From Rossellomorea orangium (lineage in GTDB: Bacteria > Bacillota > Bacilli > Bacillales > Bacillaceae_B): a stretch of 64,000 bases of DNA. Under the pieces are notes generated by a model. That model made no database searches, was not told the origin of the DNA, and worked only from the letters and a program-made list of their open reading frames with translations. Every line of letters starts with the position of its first letter. The stretch's first letter is position 1. The translations under genes and the position numbers were made by a program. Below, piece by piece: positions 9,141-19,536 of the stretch. The DNA is taken from the NCBI RefSeq assembly GCF_019334305.1, contig NZ_JAHWGH010000018.1, positions 134,009 to 198,008 of the forward strand, given 5' to 3'.

Positions 9141-11003
9141 CTACATGATTCGCTTGAACATTTTTTCCATTTCATAGGTTGAATAGTGAATGATGATTGG
9201 CCGCCCGTGTGGACAGGTGAAAGGATCGCTTGTCCCTCTCAGCTCATCCAGTAACGCCTGCATGTCTTCATTTCGCAAGTGATGATTGGCCTTGATGGAG
9301 CCTTTACAACTCATCATGATGGCTGCTTCTTCTCTCAACTTTTTAATATCTACCCTGTTCATTTTAAGGATTTGCTCAATCATATCTTCAATGGTTTGCT
9401 GCTCCTCCCCTTTAGGGAACCACTGAGGGTGAGCACGTACAATGAAGCTATTATATCCGAAATCTTCCAGAAACACTCCCACTTCTTCAAGGAGCGAGCG
9501 GTGTTCGTTGATCTTAATAAACTCATCCGTTGAAAATTCAAGGGTGAGGGGGACGAGAAGTTCCTGAAGCTCTTTCGCTACTTCCCCTACTCTTTCTCTA
9601 TAATACTCATACTTGATCCGTTCCTGCGCTGCGTGCTGATCGATGATATAAAGCCCCCGTTCGTTTTGAGCGAATATATACGTCCCGTGCATTTGGCCAA
9701 CAAGATAAAGTGCTGGAACCCTCGGTGTTTCCTTTTCATCCTCTATGAGATCAATTTCCTGTTCCATGGTATCTTCTACTACCGGATCGTAGGAGGGATT
9801 TTCATAGGGGACCTGTCTCCTTGTTTCATTCACTTCCGGGGCAGGGTGCTCTGGCTCATATAACTCAACCTTCTCCTGATTAGGAAGCAGCCTCTCCCGA
9901 ACGGAGTCTGCGTTACCTGGCCTCTCCTCCTGTCGTCTTACTGAATGATCAAGGTTCATAAACGTTTGCTCTGATTTCGGCTCGCGAGCTTTAGGGGTGA
10001 CGGATCCTGCAGGGATCAGTTCCTTCCCTTTAAACACCCCTTTGATTCCTTCTGTCACCAACGCATTGAGCTCGGCTTCCTTACTGATTCGGACCTCCAT
10101 CTTAGACGGATGCACATTCACGTCCACAAGGATCGGATCCATCTCTATACTGAGCAGCACGATAGGGTGACGGCCTATCGGAAGAAGTGTATGATAACCT
10201 TCCCCAATCGCTTTCGCCAGTGCATAGTTCTTGATGAACCTACCGTTTATCATAGTGGAAATGTAATTCCTGGATGCACGTGTAACCTCAGGGAGGGATA
10301 TATATCCCTTTACTTTAAAGTCAAGGGACTCCACTTCGATGGGTACCATTTTCTTCGCTATCCCCACTCCGTAAATGGCGGCCAGAACCTGCAGGACATC
10401 ACCATTTCCATTTGTATGCAATAGTGATTTACCGTTATGGAGCAGTTTGATTGAAACGTTAGGGTGAGCAAGGGCAATCCTATTCACAACATCCGTTATG
10501 TTCCCAAGCTCGGTATGAATGGTCTTCATGTATTTCAACCGCGCAGGTGTATTGAAGAATAGTTGTGAAACGGTGATATCTGTCCCTTTTCTGGAAGATG
10601 TGCTTTCTATTGAATTTACCTCTCCACCTTGAAGTTCAATGCTCGTACCCGGTCCATCTCCTGTACTCGTCTTTAAAGAAAAGTGTGAAACAGAAGCGAT
10701 ACTCGGCAGGGCTTCTCCCCTGAACCCTAATGTCCGGATGCGGAATAAGTCATTCTCATCCTTGATTTTACTCGTTGCATGTCTCTTAAAGGCAGTTGTG
10801 ACATCTTCCTTTTCGATTCCGTCCCCATTATCTATGATGCGTATCGACTGTAAGCCTGCTTCCTCAATGTGGATTTCAATGACGGTTCCACCTGCGTCGA
10901 TACTGTTTTCAAGGAGTTCCTTCACAACGGATGCAGGTCGTTCCACCACTTCCCCTGCAGCAATTTTGTTAGAAAGCGAATCATCAAGCTGGAATATTTT
11001 CAT
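9141..11003 (-). CDS. mutL: DNA mismatch repair protein MutL
   Basis: Couples MutS mismatch recognition to strand incision. The N-terminal GHKL ATPase has ENSIDAG (motif I), DNGDGI (motif II) and [13 protein letters not shown] with [10 protein letters not shown]-type lid residues. A variable linker (about residues 330-430) joins the C-terminal dimerisation and endonuclease domain, which holds the metal-binding [12 protein letters not shown] motif and [10 protein letters not shown] plus CPHGRP near the end, so this is a nicking-type MutL. Length 620 fits Bacillus. ATG 11003 is used (GGGGTGGGG binding site), not the adjacent TTG at 11006. It follows mutS by 15 bp, so the two form an operon. Confidence 0.97.
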   Translation of the reverse strand: MKIFQLDDSLSNKIAAGEVVERPASVVKELLENSIDAGGTVIEIHIEEAGLQSIRIIDNGDGIEKEDVTTAFKRHATSKIKDENDLFRIRTLGFRGEALPSIASVSHFSLKTSTGDGPGTSIELQGGEVNSIESTSSRKGTDITVSQLFFNTPARLKYMKTIHTELGNITDVVNRIALAHPNVSIKLLHNGKSLLHTNGNGDVLQVLAAIYGVGIAKKMVPIEVESLDFKVKGYISLPEVTRASRNYISTMINGRFIKNYALAKAIGEGYHTLLPIGRHPIVLLSIEMDPILVDVNVHPSKMEVRISKEAELNALVTEGIKGVFKGKELIPAGSVTPKAREPKSEQTFMNLDHSVRRQEERPGNADSVRERLLPNQEKVELYEPEHPAPEVNETRRQVPYENPSYDPVVEDTMEQEIDLIEDEKETPRVPALYLVGQMHGTYIFAQNERGLYIIDQHAAQERIKYEYYRERVGEVAKELQELLVPLTLEFSTDEFIKINEHRSLLEEVGVFLEDFGYNSFIVRAHPQWFPKGEEQQTIEDMIEQILKMNRVDIKKLREEAAIMMSCKGSIKANHHLRNEDMQALLDELRGTSDPFTCPHGRPIIIHYSTYEMEKMFKRIM

Positions 11004-11018
11004 CAAAACCCCACCCCC

Positions 11019-13640
11019 TTACTGCTTTAACTTCTTTTGGATACCATATAGAGTGTTCATGGCGTCCAGTGGCGTCATCTCCAGAATGTCCAGTTTCTTC
11101 AGTTCATCCAAACATTTCTTCTCTTTAGATGTGAGTTTTTCCTTTACACCTGACTTCTCTGTCTCAAAGAAGGATAGCTGTGCAAGATCTTCTACACTTT
11201 TTTCCTTTATCTCTGAAGTCGTTTCCTTGGAAACAGCCACTTCATTGGAAGATATTTGGTCTTCTTTCCGTTCAAGATCAAGAAGAATTTCATTCGCTCT
11301 CCGAATTAAGACTTCAGGCAATTCGGCAAGCTCCGCAACATGTATTCCGTAACTCTTATCTGCCGCACCTTCTTTAATTTTATGAAGGAATACAAGCTTA
11401 CCATTTTGCTCCATCGCACTTACATGAACGTTTCTCACTTTTGGAAGCTCTTCCTCAAGCACTGTCAGTTCATGGTAGTGAGTGGAGAACAGGGTTTTCG
11501 CCCCAATATGTTCATGAATGTATTCAATGATCGCTTGTGCCAGTGCCATCCCGTCATAAGTTGAAGTTCCACGTCCAATTTCATCGAAAAGAATGAGACT
11601 CTGTTGAGTGGCGTGAATAATCGCATTCTTCGCTTCAAGCATTTCTACCATGAATGTACTCTGCCCGGAGATCAAGTCATCTGCAGCTCCGATTCGGGTG
11701 AACACTTGATCGAATATAGGCAGGTTTGCCTCACTGGCAGGGACATAACAGCCGATTTGAGCAAGGATGCTCGTTAGGGCCACCTGTCTCATATAAGTGC
11801 TCTTTCCCGACATATTCGGCCCGGTTATAAGGAACACTTCGCTTTCTTGATCCATATAACAATCATTCGGGACATATTCCTGGGCACCCATGACTTTTTC
11901 CACCACGGGATGACGTCCTTCTTTCAGTAAGATCCTTCTTTCATCATTAAAAATAGGGCGAGTGTAATGACGTTTCTCACTGACTGTTGCGAAACACTGC
12001 AGGACGTCCAACTCACTGACAAGTTTCGCCAGTTGTTGAAGACGGGGGATAAAGTCCTTAACCCTCTCGCGAATCCCCAGGAATAATTCGTATTCCAAGT
12101 CCACGCTCTTTTCATCAGCTTGCAGGATAAGCGATTCCTTCTCTTTTAATTCTGGGGTGATAAACCGTTCAGCATTCGTTAACGTTTGTTTCCGTTCATA
12201 GCGACCTTCTTCAAGGTGTTGAAGGTTCGCTCTCGTCACTTCAATATAGTAACCAAATACCCGGTTAAACCCTACCTTGAGAGACCTGATCCCGGTGCGT
12301 TCCCTTTCATCCCGTTCAAGCTGTGCAATCCACGATTTCCCGTTTTTACTAGCATCTCGATATTGATCCAGTTCATCATGATATCCGTCCTGAATCAAGC
12401 TTCCTTCTTTAATAGATAGGGGGGGGTTTTCTACTAATGCCTGTTCCAGGAGATCTGTCAATTCTTCACAAGGATCCAGCCTATTGACAAGCTCATCTGT
12501 TGCTTCATTTCCCAAAGACTCTACAAGGTGCTTTAGCACGGGTATTTGCTGCAAAGATTTCTTCAATTGGATTAAATCACGTGCATTGACATTACCGAAG
12601 GCAACCCGCCCTGCAAGCCTCTCCAGATCGTACACCTCTTTTAAACGGTCTCTCAGATCCTGTCTTTCGAAAAAACGTTCCAATAATACTTCCACTACGG
12701 TCTGACGCTTCTCGATTTCTTGTTTGTTAATGAGTGGACGATCGATCCATTGCTTTAAGAGTCGACCTCCCATGGCAGTCATGGTTTCATCCAAAAGCCA
12801 TAACAGGGATCCTTTCTTTCCTTTGGATCGGATTGTTTCCGTCAGCTCCAGGTTCCGCTTTGAATAGTAATCCATTTTCATATAATGATTAAGCTGATAC
12901 GGCTCCGCGATCTGAAGGTGATCCAAGCTTCTCTTCTGTGTACGGAAGAGATAATGAAATAGAAGGGACGAAGCTTTAATGAGCTTTCCTTGTTTCAATG
13001 GATCAACGAGATGATAAAAAGCATCTCCGGGGCTGGAATCTTTTTCATATGATAAGGTAAGATCATTTCTTTCTTTAATCTTTCCTTGTACTTCTTCCGA
13101 AAGATCTGGGTGGATAACGACTTCTTTCCCCCCGATCGTTGATAATTCATTCAACAGAGCTTGAAGGCCGTCTGTCACAACGGTAACCTTTGTTTCCCCC
13201 GTGGTTAAATCGCTATAGGCCAGTCCATAGGTGTGATCTCCAAAATCGGTTACTGAAGCAATATAGTTGTTTTCTTTATCATTCAACCCTTTACCATCCA
13301 TAACCGTCCCTGGTGTAATGAGCTGAACCACTTCTCTTCGGACAACCCCCTTGGCTTGTTTTGGATCTTCTGTCTGTTCGCATATGGCTACTTTAAATCC
13401 TTTATTGATAAGTTGCTCTATGTAATTAGGAGCAGAGTGATACGGTACACCGCACATGGGAATTCGTTCCTTTCCTCCCCCATCACGGCTTGTCAACGTT
13501 ATTTCAAGTTCCTGCGAAGCTCTAACGGCATCGTCAAAAAACATCTCATAAAAATCACCTAAACGAAAAAATAAAAAGGCATCCTGGTATTCTGCCTTTA
13601 CTTGTAAATATTGTTTTATCATTGGTGTATATTGTGTCAT
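11019..13640 (-). CDS. mutS: DNA mismatch repair protein MutS
   Basis: Recognises mismatches and small loops. The N-terminal mismatch-binding domain carries the FYEMFFDDA motif containing the intercalating Phe (residues ~30-40). The connector, lever and clamp domains follow, then the ATPase with Walker [15 protein letters not shown], Walker [17 protein letters not shown] and the STHYHEL signature. The C-terminal ~90 residues are a charged linker and the helix used for tetramers or beta-clamp contact. Length 873 is normal. The binding site before ATG 13640 is weak. In B. subtilis cotE lies directly upstream; here about 20 kb of accessory genes separates them. Confidence 0.97.
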   Translation of the reverse strand: MTQYTPMIKQYLQVKAEYQDAFLFFRLGDFYEMFFDDAVRASQELEITLTSRDGGGKERIPMCGVPYHSAPNYIEQLINKGFKVAICEQTEDPKQAKGVVRREVVQLITPGTVMDGKGLNDKENNYIASVTDFGDHTYGLAYSDLTTGETKVTVVTDGLQALLNELSTIGGKEVVIHPDLSEEVQGKIKERNDLTLSYEKDSSPGDAFYHLVDPLKQGKLIKASSLLFHYLFRTQKRSLDHLQIAEPYQLNHYMKMDYYSKRNLELTETIRSKGKKGSLLWLLDETMTAMGGRLLKQWIDRPLINKQEIEKRQTVVEVLLERFFERQDLRDRLKEVYDLERLAGRVAFGNVNARDLIQLKKSLQQIPVLKHLVESLGNEATDELVNRLDPCEELTDLLEQALVENPPLSIKEGSLIQDGYHDELDQYRDASKNGKSWIAQLERDERERTGIRSLKVGFNRVFGYYIEVTRANLQHLEEGRYERKQTLTNAERFITPELKEKESLILQADEKSVDLEYELFLGIRERVKDFIPRLQQLAKLVSELDVLQCFATVSEKRHYTRPIFNDERRILLKEGRHPVVEKVMGAQEYVPNDCYMDQESEVFLITGPNMSGKSTYMRQVALTSILAQIGCYVPASEANLPIFDQVFTRIGAADDLISGQSTFMVEMLEAKNAIIHATQQSLILFDEIGRGTSTYDGMALAQAIIEYIHEHIGAKTLFSTHYHELTVLEEELPKVRNVHVSAMEQNGKLVFLHKIKEGAADKSYGIHVAELAELPEVLIRRANEILLDLERKEDQISSNEVAVSKETTSEIKEKSVEDLAQLSFFETEKSGVKEKLTSKEKKCLDELKKLDILEMTPLDAMNTLYGIQKKLKQ

Positions 13641-13762
13641 GGTTCATCCAAACCTTTCCAAGTAAATCTGCTTTTCTCGACTATTCATTATATCATACGG
13701 ACAAGGGTTGAAGCATGTAGTAGATTGAGGAAGCGCATGGGATGACCCAAATCCAAAAAAAA

Positions 13763-13787
13763 TTCGCTTCCTACCATCAGGAGCGAA
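13763..13787 (-). terminator. Terminator of the DedA gene
   Basis: Minus-strand stem TTCGCTCCT / AGGAAGCGAA followed by a run of eight or more T residues. Confidence 0.85.
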
Positions 13788-13798
13788 CTTTCAACGGG

Positions 13799-14416
13799 CT
13801 ATTCTGCTTGCTTAGCAATACTTGATTCATCTTGTAAACAATTGGATTTTGCTTTCCTCTTATACAAATATTTATATAGTAAGTAACCGGTGATGACGAC
13901 TGCTCCACCGATCAGAAGATAGGTTTGGACATGGCTCATCATGGATTGGACGGATTTCAAATTTCCATTTTTCCCGACAATTAACATCGTGAGGGTAATC
14001 GGGAATATTCCTATGAAAGTTAACCCACCAAATTTCCATTTATTCACTTTACTGATCCCTGCAACATACGAGATATAATTACCGATTCCAAGAGGCCTCG
14101 TTATGGCTATGCTCCATAAACCGCATTTCCGGAACCATTTCTGACCCTTTTCGATTTTCTTTGAGCTCGTTTTCTCTTTTATTTTATCCTTTAGCTTAAA
14201 TCCGATGCCATATGGGATGTAACTAAATATGGTATAAACTACACTGCTTGCGATTGCCAAGATGATTAGCTTTATCCAGGATGGATCCAGTACATATCCA
14301 TAGGTGAGCGTGACAAGGGCACCTGGAAAAGGCAGCGAGGATGCTTCAATGGCATTTCCGGCGAATAACCCCCACATACCTAACTCCTTTATTAAATTCA
14401 TGACGAACTCCAACAT
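13799..14416 (-). CDS. DedA family membrane protein
   Basis: DedA/SNARE-associated (VTT domain) integral membrane protein; relatives in B. subtilis and E. coli act in lipid-carrier recycling (UptA for undecaprenyl phosphate, PetA for phosphatidylethanolamine) and membrane energetics. Seen here are the re-entrant region EASSLPFPGALVTLTYGY, the RPLGIGNYISYVAGISK motif with the conserved Arg, and hydrophobic segments near the C-terminus, ending in a Lys-rich tail. I prefer ATG 14416, spaced 10 nt from GGAGGG, over an ATG at 14440. The segment GxxxGxxxR of typical DedA proteins is only partly kept. The exact lipid substrate is unknown. Confidence 0.85.
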   Translation of the reverse strand: MLEFVMNLIKELGMWGLFAGNAIEASSLPFPGALVTLTYGYVLDPSWIKLIILAIASSVVYTIFSYIPYGIGFKLKDKIKEKTSSKKIEKGQKWFRKCGLWSIAITRPLGIGNYISYVAGISKVNKWKFGGLTFIGIFPITLTMLIVGKNGNLKSVQSMMSHVQTYLLIGGAVVITGYLLYKYLYKRKAKSNCLQDESSIAKQAE

Positions 14417-14534
14417 CGACTCTTTCCCTCCACGATTCATTTACAAACCCTTTTCCCTGTTTTGCCCTAAAATAACACAAATGAAGGATAAGATTTCATC
14501 CACTGGAGGGAAATAATGTTAGCTCAAGATTCCA

Positions 14535-15353
14535 TTACTTTATCTCACTGGCAAATGTTTGCCCATCTATTCTCCACTGATCCTCCAATGTATTTTTGCG
14601 AAAATAAAACTGAATGTGTTTTTCCTCTTGGGCTTGATTGGAACGGATCCATTTCACCCTGAACTGATATTTCATGGCCACCAGGGAGGGCAAATCCTCT
14701 ACAGGAAGAAGCGACCTTTGTGTAACCTTGATATGCTTCACGGATGCCAGGCTCTTTTTTATGAAACGTTTGTTTCCCGTCATTATTTGTGAAAGTAGTT
14801 CTTCATCCTGTTGATTAATAGCAAGCTCCAGGACACTGATTAATTCATAGGGATCTAAACGGTACAAAAACCTGTCAAGTTCACCTCCCGCTTTCAATAT
14901 CATGACCTTATGGGCTAAATCTGGAGTGGGTGTCTTATGGGTCGTACTTCCATAAAAATGGACACAGAAATGTCCTGGAAAATTATTTTGGAGGGCTCCG
15001 GCTCCATGGGGCATTCCATTCATGGATGCAGAAATGAGCTGGTCATTCACCAATACAAGTATCGCACGACGATCCCAGCTCCATGTTCCACCGTAGATTT
15101 CCTTCATTATTTTCGTATCTTTTTCTGTAACAGGCTGCACATCCGCATGTTTACTTCCTGCTCGTCTTTGGACTTCAAAAGACAGTCCGGTCTCCACATC
15201 AATAATTGTAAAATAGGATTTATTTGGAATGATTTCCTTTACTTGTTCCCAGGGAAGGATCTCCACTTGAAAACTTGGCACAGCTCCTGCCGACTCTCCT
15301 CCCAAGAATAAAAGCAATGACGCGACAAAGGCAACTCTCAATATATAAAGCAT
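14535..15353 (-). CDS. Secreted protein with a conserved GHFCxHF motif
   Basis: A 272-residue product with an N-terminal signal peptide (hydrophobic core about residues 4-18, likely cut after SAGA). After residue 45 there is a region with SYFTIIDVETGLSFEVQRR, WSWDRRAILV, and NNFPGHFCVHFYGSTTH. The pairing of a structural FTIIDVETG strand with a Cys/His motif recalls the layout of L,D-transpeptidase-like folds, but the canonical HGxxxxxxxGC(I/V)R motif is absent. The last 100 residues resemble a small lipocalin- or NTF2-like domain (YQFRVKWIRSNQ, HIQFYFRKN, WRIDGQ). It is divergent from the VanW gene, so both may act at the cell envelope. No symbol is known to me. Confidence 0.75.
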   Translation of the reverse strand: MLYILRVAFVASLLLFLGGESAGAVPSFQVEILPWEQVKEIIPNKSYFTIIDVETGLSFEVQRRAGSKHADVQPVTEKDTKIMKEIYGGTWSWDRRAILVLVNDQLISASMNGMPHGAGALQNNFPGHFCVHFYGSTTHKTPTPDLAHKVMILKAGGELDRFLYRLDPYELISVLELAINQQDEELLSQIMTGNKRFIKKSLASVKHIKVTQRSLLPVEDLPSLVAMKYQFRVKWIRSNQAQEEKHIQFYFRKNTLEDQWRIDGQTFASEIK

Positions 15354-15483
15354 GTACGAAACCTCTTTTTTTCCTTAGTTTTTGTCAGGAAATTGCCACT
15401 TCATTCACTCAATTTTTGGCAAATAAAGCTGAACATGAAACGGACCGACTTAACGGATACTACCAACGAAAGGAAGGGTTCAC

Positions 15484-16410
15484 ATGCTATTGGTTAAATT
15501 GGCTGCAATGGGACTGTTAGTGATCCCGGCAATGGAAGACCTTGATCAAATACATATCGATATTCCAAATCAAGCAATTGTTTCTGTGGATCGACAGGAC
15601 TTGGATGTAAAGTTGCTGGATGAACCATTAATGAATGAAAAACATTATGAGAAGGTTGTTTCTCACCTGCAGAATATGGTCTATCATCCTCCTCAAAATG
15701 CCTATATTAACGTACACGGCAGGATCGTTTCCGAAGAGGCGGGATATAAGCTTAATGAAAGAAAATTTCGTGAGCTGATGGAAGATTTCCTTTTCTCAAA
15801 GGGATCTGCTAGAGTCGATCCTCCCTTGCTGACTCTTTATCCCAAGGTGGATAGTGAGATTCTCGCGCACATCCGAACACAAAAGATTGGACAATATGTC
15901 ACGTACTTTAATACTCATAATGAAGAGAGGACAGAAAATATAACCTTGGCAACCGAGAAAATCAACAATACGGTGGTGTTTCCTGGGGAAGTGTTCTCTT
16001 TTAATAAAGTAGTGGGGAAAAGAACGAAAGAAAAGGGATATAAAAAAGCGCCTGTCATTGTAAAAGGGGAACTATCTGAAGATATTGGAGGAGGTATCTG
16101 CCAGGTATCATCCACTTTATATAATGCAGTGGATCAAGCGGGCGTTTCCATTTTAGAACGTTACCACCATTCCAAACGAGTTCCATACGTACCCAAAGGC
16201 AGGGATGCTACGGTCAGCTGGTACGGTCCTGACTTCACCTTTAAGAATGCTTACAACCAGCCCCTTCTTATTCGGGCAAAAATAATAGGGGGGCAAGTGA
16301 TCATTACCGTCCATTCCTCGGACCTCATCAATGTGAAAAAAAGAAGGGTTCCAAGTGCTTCCCAGGAATTACCGCAAGAAAAACAAGTCGATCACTCACT
16401 ACAAGATTAA
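15484..16410 (+). CDS. VanW family protein
   Basis: Exported-looking 308-residue protein of the VanW family, named after a gene of unknown function in vancomycin-resistance clusters. Residues 1-17 are weakly hydrophobic. A peptidoglycan-binding-4-like region precedes the VanW domain, which shows the hallmark PGEVFSFNKVVGKRT and GGGICQVSSTLYNA, followed by HHSKRVPYVPKGRDATV and the terminal beta-strands. ATG 15484 follows AGGAAGGG. It stands alone and is divergent from the secreted GHFCxHF protein. VanW domains occur widely in Bacillus envelope proteins and do not by themselves indicate resistance. The function is unknown. Confidence 0.9.
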   Translation: MLLVKLAAMGLLVIPAMEDLDQIHIDIPNQAIVSVDRQDLDVKLLDEPLMNEKHYEKVVSHLQNMVYHPPQNAYINVHGRIVSEEAGYKLNERKFRELMEDFLFSKGSARVDPPLLTLYPKVDSEILAHIRTQKIGQYVTYFNTHNEERTENITLATEKINNTVVFPGEVFSFNKVVGKRTKEKGYKKAPVIVKGELSEDIGGGICQVSSTLYNAVDQAGVSILERYHHSKRVPYVPKGRDATVSWYGPDFTFKNAYNQPLLIRAKIIGGQVIITVHSSDLINVKKRRVPSASQELPQEKQVDHSLQD

Positions 16411-16473
16411 ACGCACCGCGCTACTCCAAGTGGTGCATTCTATACTAATAAATTCTAACATTCAAATCAAAAA

Positions 16474-16501
16474 GAAGGCATCTGCATGTGCAGATGCCTT
16501 C
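16474..16501 (-). terminator. Terminator of the aminotransferase gene
   Basis: Stem GAAGGCATCTGCA / TGCAGATGCCTTC with a minus-strand T-run, 7 bp from the stop codon. Confidence 0.88.
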
Positions 16502-16507
16502 ACTTAA

Positions 16508-17863
16508 TTAATTCAATTGCCGAATACCTTCAATGACAGTTGATACCAATCGATCTAGATCTTCTTCTTCAATATTTAGAGGTGGGGATAGAGTCAGAAC
16601 ATTATTGAATCCTGCGACAGTGGCACCATTTTTCCCAATGATGACTCCTTGCTGTTTACAGTATCCAATGACAGCATTGACCTTATCAAGGTCTAATGGT
16701 TCCTTGGTATCCTTGAGAGTCACCATCTCGATTCCGATCAATAATCCCTTTCCTCTTACATTCCCTACATACGGGTGATCTTGCAGATGATTTATTAACG
16801 TGTTTAATGCTTTTTCCCCCAGGTCTGCCGACCGTTCAAAAAGCTTTTCATTTTCCATGATTTCAATGTTTTTTAGAGCAAGGGCACAGGCTGCAGGATT
16901 TCCTCCAAATGTGTTGATATGGCGAAAATAATCATATTCCTCAGAACCCTTAAATTCTTCATAGATTTCACGCTTTACAGCTGTAGCGGAAAGAGGTAGA
17001 TATGCACTGGTAATCCCTTTTGCCATCGTAATGATATCCGGTTTGACGTCATAGTTCATAAAGCCGAACGCCTTTCCCGTCCTTCCAAAGCCACAAATGA
17101 CTTCATCCACTATCAGAAGGGCTCCATGCTTCTCACAAACTTCCTTGGCTGCCTTCATATAGCCCTCCTGAGGCATGAGGATCCCCCCGCCGGTTATGAT
17201 GGGTTCCATAATCAGAGCAGCCACTGTTTCACTCAATTCCCATGTCATGGCCTGATCAATGGCCTTTACTCCAGGAAGGTCCCGGGAATCCCCGCCTTTC
17301 ACTTCATCACGATATGCGTCCGGAGGGGCAACATGATGAAACCCAGGAGCCAATGGTTCATACTTATATTTGCGCTGAGCCTGCCCTGTAGCGGCTAGTG
17401 CTCCCATAGAATTCCCGTGATACCCTCTATACCTGGAGAAGATCTTATATTTTCCGTGATCACCTTTTTGCTGATGATACTGACGGGCGATCTTAAAGGC
17501 CGTTTCATTGGCTTCTGATCCACTGTTAGAAAAGAAAATCACATAGTCATCACCGAGTAACCCGTTTAATTTATCTGCAAGTTCAATGGCTGGCTGATGA
17601 CTTTGGGTAAGAGGAAAATAAGCCATTTTTTTTAGTTGCTCGTAAGCAGCCTCTGCTAATTCCTGTCGCCCATACCCGACGTTTACACACCATAACCCCG
17701 CCATACCATCGAGATACTTCTTACCGTCCTGGTCTGTTATCCACGACCCGTGGGATTCTGTCACAACCATTGTTCCGTCGGGATTATATGGTTTCATGGA
17801 GTGCCAGATGAGTTTTTCATCCCTCTTTGACCATACATCTTGAGATTGCCCTGCTTTTACCAT
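16508..17863 (-). CDS. Omega-amino acid (beta-alanine/beta-aminoisobutyrate) aminotransferase
   Basis: Class III PLP-dependent aminotransferase, 451 residues. The family motifs are FSNSGSEANETAFKIAR, YRGYHGNSMGALAATG, LLIVDEVICGFGRTGK and the PLP lysine in ITMAKGITSAYLPL. Class III enzymes of this subgroup move the terminal amino group of omega-amino acids to pyruvate or 2-oxoglutarate. Context points to beta-alanine and beta-aminoisobutyrate: it lies 21 bp downstream of a (methyl)malonate-semialdehyde dehydrogenase and next to the pyrimidine-degradation genes that make those amino acids. ATG 17863 follows AAGGGGG. GABA or taurine as substrates cannot be excluded from sequence alone. Confidence 0.88.
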   Translation of the reverse strand: MVKAGQSQDVWSKRDEKLIWHSMKPYNPDGTMVVTESHGSWITDQDGKKYLDGMAGLWCVNVGYGRQELAEAAYEQLKKMAYFPLTQSHQPAIELADKLNGLLGDDYVIFFSNSGSEANETAFKIARQYHQQKGDHGKYKIFSRYRGYHGNSMGALAATGQAQRKYKYEPLAPGFHHVAPPDAYRDEVKGGDSRDLPGVKAIDQAMTWELSETVAALIMEPIITGGGILMPQEGYMKAAKEVCEKHGALLIVDEVICGFGRTGKAFGFMNYDVKPDIITMAKGITSAYLPLSATAVKREIYEEFKGSEEYDYFRHINTFGGNPAACALALKNIEIMENEKLFERSADLGEKALNTLINHLQDHPYVGNVRGKGLLIGIEMVTLKDTKEPLDLDKVNAVIGYCKQQGVIIGKNGATVAGFNNVLTLSPPLNIEEEDLDRLVSTVIEGIRQLN

Positions 17864-17884
17864 GAAGATTCCCCCTTACCCTGA

Positions 17885-19351
17885 TTAAAAATCAAATCGA
17901 GAAGTAATCATTTTCTTCCTAGTATAGAAATTTACTCCATCTTTACCGTTTACATGCATATCCCCATAGAAAGAATCCTTCCACCCCGAAAATGGGAAGA
18001 ATGCCATTGTAGCAGGTACCCCCACATTGATGCCAAGCATCCCTGCGTCTGCTTCCTCCCTGAACTGACGAACGGCGCCAGCGTCTTTCGTATATATCGT
18101 TGCACCATTCCCATACCTTGACTGTCGGATGTAATCCAATCCCTGATCTAAATCTTCTGCCCTCAATAAACTAAGGATCGGGGCAAACATTTCTTCCTTC
18201 GCAATCGTCATTTCCGGTGTCACATGGTCGAAGATCGTTGCACCTAAGAAGTTCCCTTCCTTGAAATCATCCATTTCTTTTCGGCCATCCCTTATGAGGG
18301 ACGCCCCTCCCTTGATTCCTTCTTCAATATACCCAAGAGTTTTTTCGCGATTTTCCTTTCGAATGACCGGAGTAAGCAGTACTTCCTCATCCATTCCATT
18401 GCCGATGCATAATTCATCTGCTTTTTTACTTAAAGCCTGCACGAACTCTTCATTTTCACCTACCACGACAACCGCACTGCAAGCCATGCACCTCTGACCT
18501 GCACTTCCGAATGCTGAGCTGATGATATGCTCTGCCGCTTTATTTAAATCCGCATCGGGCATGACGATGTGGTGATTCTTTGCTCCGGAAAGTGCCTGCA
18601 CCCTTTTCCCTTGAGAAGCCGCTTGTTGGTATACATACTTCGCTACCGGCTGGGAACCGACAAAGGATATGGCGGCGACATCCTTATTCTCCAATAAGCC
18701 ATTGACAACATCATGGGCCCCGTGGACAACATTTAAGACTCCATCCGGCATACCCGCCTCTGTCAATAACTCTGCCAGCCTGTTGGCTAGAATCGGGGTT
18801 CTTTCAGACGGCTTCAATACGAAGGTATTTCCACATGCAATGGCAAGTGGGAACATCCATAGCGGCACCATCATAGGGAAGTTGAACGGGGTAATCCCGC
18901 CTACAACCCCCAGGGGATAACGAAACATTTCCGAGTCAATATCTTCCGCGATCCCGCTGAGGGTCTCACCCATCATTAAAGTAGGTGCACCGCAAGCAAA
19001 TTCGACACATTCCAATCCACGCTGGACTTCTCCATAAGCTTCTTTGAATGCTTTTCCATTTTCTTGTACCACAAGCTTAGCCAACTCATCGTGATTCTCT
19101 GAAAGCAGGGAGTGATATTTGTAAAGGATGCGGGCTCGTTTTGGCACAGGAGTCTTCTTCCATGTTCGTGAAGCATCCTTGGCGGCTTTCACAGCCATCG
19201 CTACATCTTCTTTCGTTGAGATCGGTACTCTGGCAATCTCTTCATTCGTGGCAGGATTCAGGACCTCTAAAGTTTGTGAGCTGAGGGAATCCACCCATTT
19301 ACCACCAATATAATTCTTCAATACGGCTACATCCTTTTTTATTACAGTCAT
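17885..19351 (-). CDS. mmsA: CoA-acylating methylmalonate-semialdehyde dehydrogenase
   Basis: Oxidises malonate or methylmalonate semialdehyde with NAD+ and CoA, releasing CO2 and acetyl-CoA or propionyl-CoA. ALDH-superfamily features seen are GGITPFNFPMMVPLWMFP, KPSERTP, the NAD-binding FVGSQPVAKYV and the catalytic Cys in AGQRCMACSAVVVVG. The MmsA subgroup lacks the general-base Glu of other ALDHs, consistent with ALSGAKNHHIVMPDAD here. I chose ATG 19351 behind AAGGAGGAACTG; a frame extension to 19393 has no binding site. It probably forms a two-gene unit with the aminotransferase downstream and completes the route from pyrimidines to central metabolism. The myo-inositol pathway enzyme IolA is homologous, but no iol genes are nearby. 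Confidence 0.92.
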   Translation of the reverse strand: MTVIKKDVAVLKNYIGGKWVDSLSSQTLEVLNPATNEEIARVPISTKEDVAMAVKAAKDASRTWKKTPVPKRARILYKYHSLLSENHDELAKLVVQENGKAFKEAYGEVQRGLECVEFACGAPTLMMGETLSGIAEDIDSEMFRYPLGVVGGITPFNFPMMVPLWMFPLAIACGNTFVLKPSERTPILANRLAELLTEAGMPDGVLNVVHGAHDVVNGLLENKDVAAISFVGSQPVAKYVYQQAASQGKRVQALSGAKNHHIVMPDADLNKAAEHIISSAFGSAGQRCMACSAVVVVGENEEFVQALSKKADELCIGNGMDEEVLLTPVIRKENREKTLGYIEEGIKGGASLIRDGRKEMDDFKEGNFLGATIFDHVTPEMTIAKEEMFAPILSLLRAEDLDQGLDYIRQSRYGNGATIYTKDAGAVRQFREEADAGMLGINVGVPATMAFFPFSGWKDSFYGDMHVNGKDGVNFYTRKKMITSRFDF

Positions 19352-19536
19352 ATTCAGTTCCTCCTTAATACTCTTTGTAATAAATGTTTTCAACGAAGTG
19401 CAGAACTTTCTGTATGTTCGATACTTTCATTATGAAAGAAGTTGGTAGGGGTTTCATTAGACATTGTGTAAAATAACCATGCATTTTCATAGGACACTTT
19501 CACTCGTTGGCCAAATGAATCGTCTAAGGACCCCTT

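Noticed and set aside
10639-11352. 237-codon plus-strand frame across the mutS/mutL junction
   Set aside because: It is antisense to two certain genes, Ser/Phe-rich as shadow frames are, and has no ribosome binding site.
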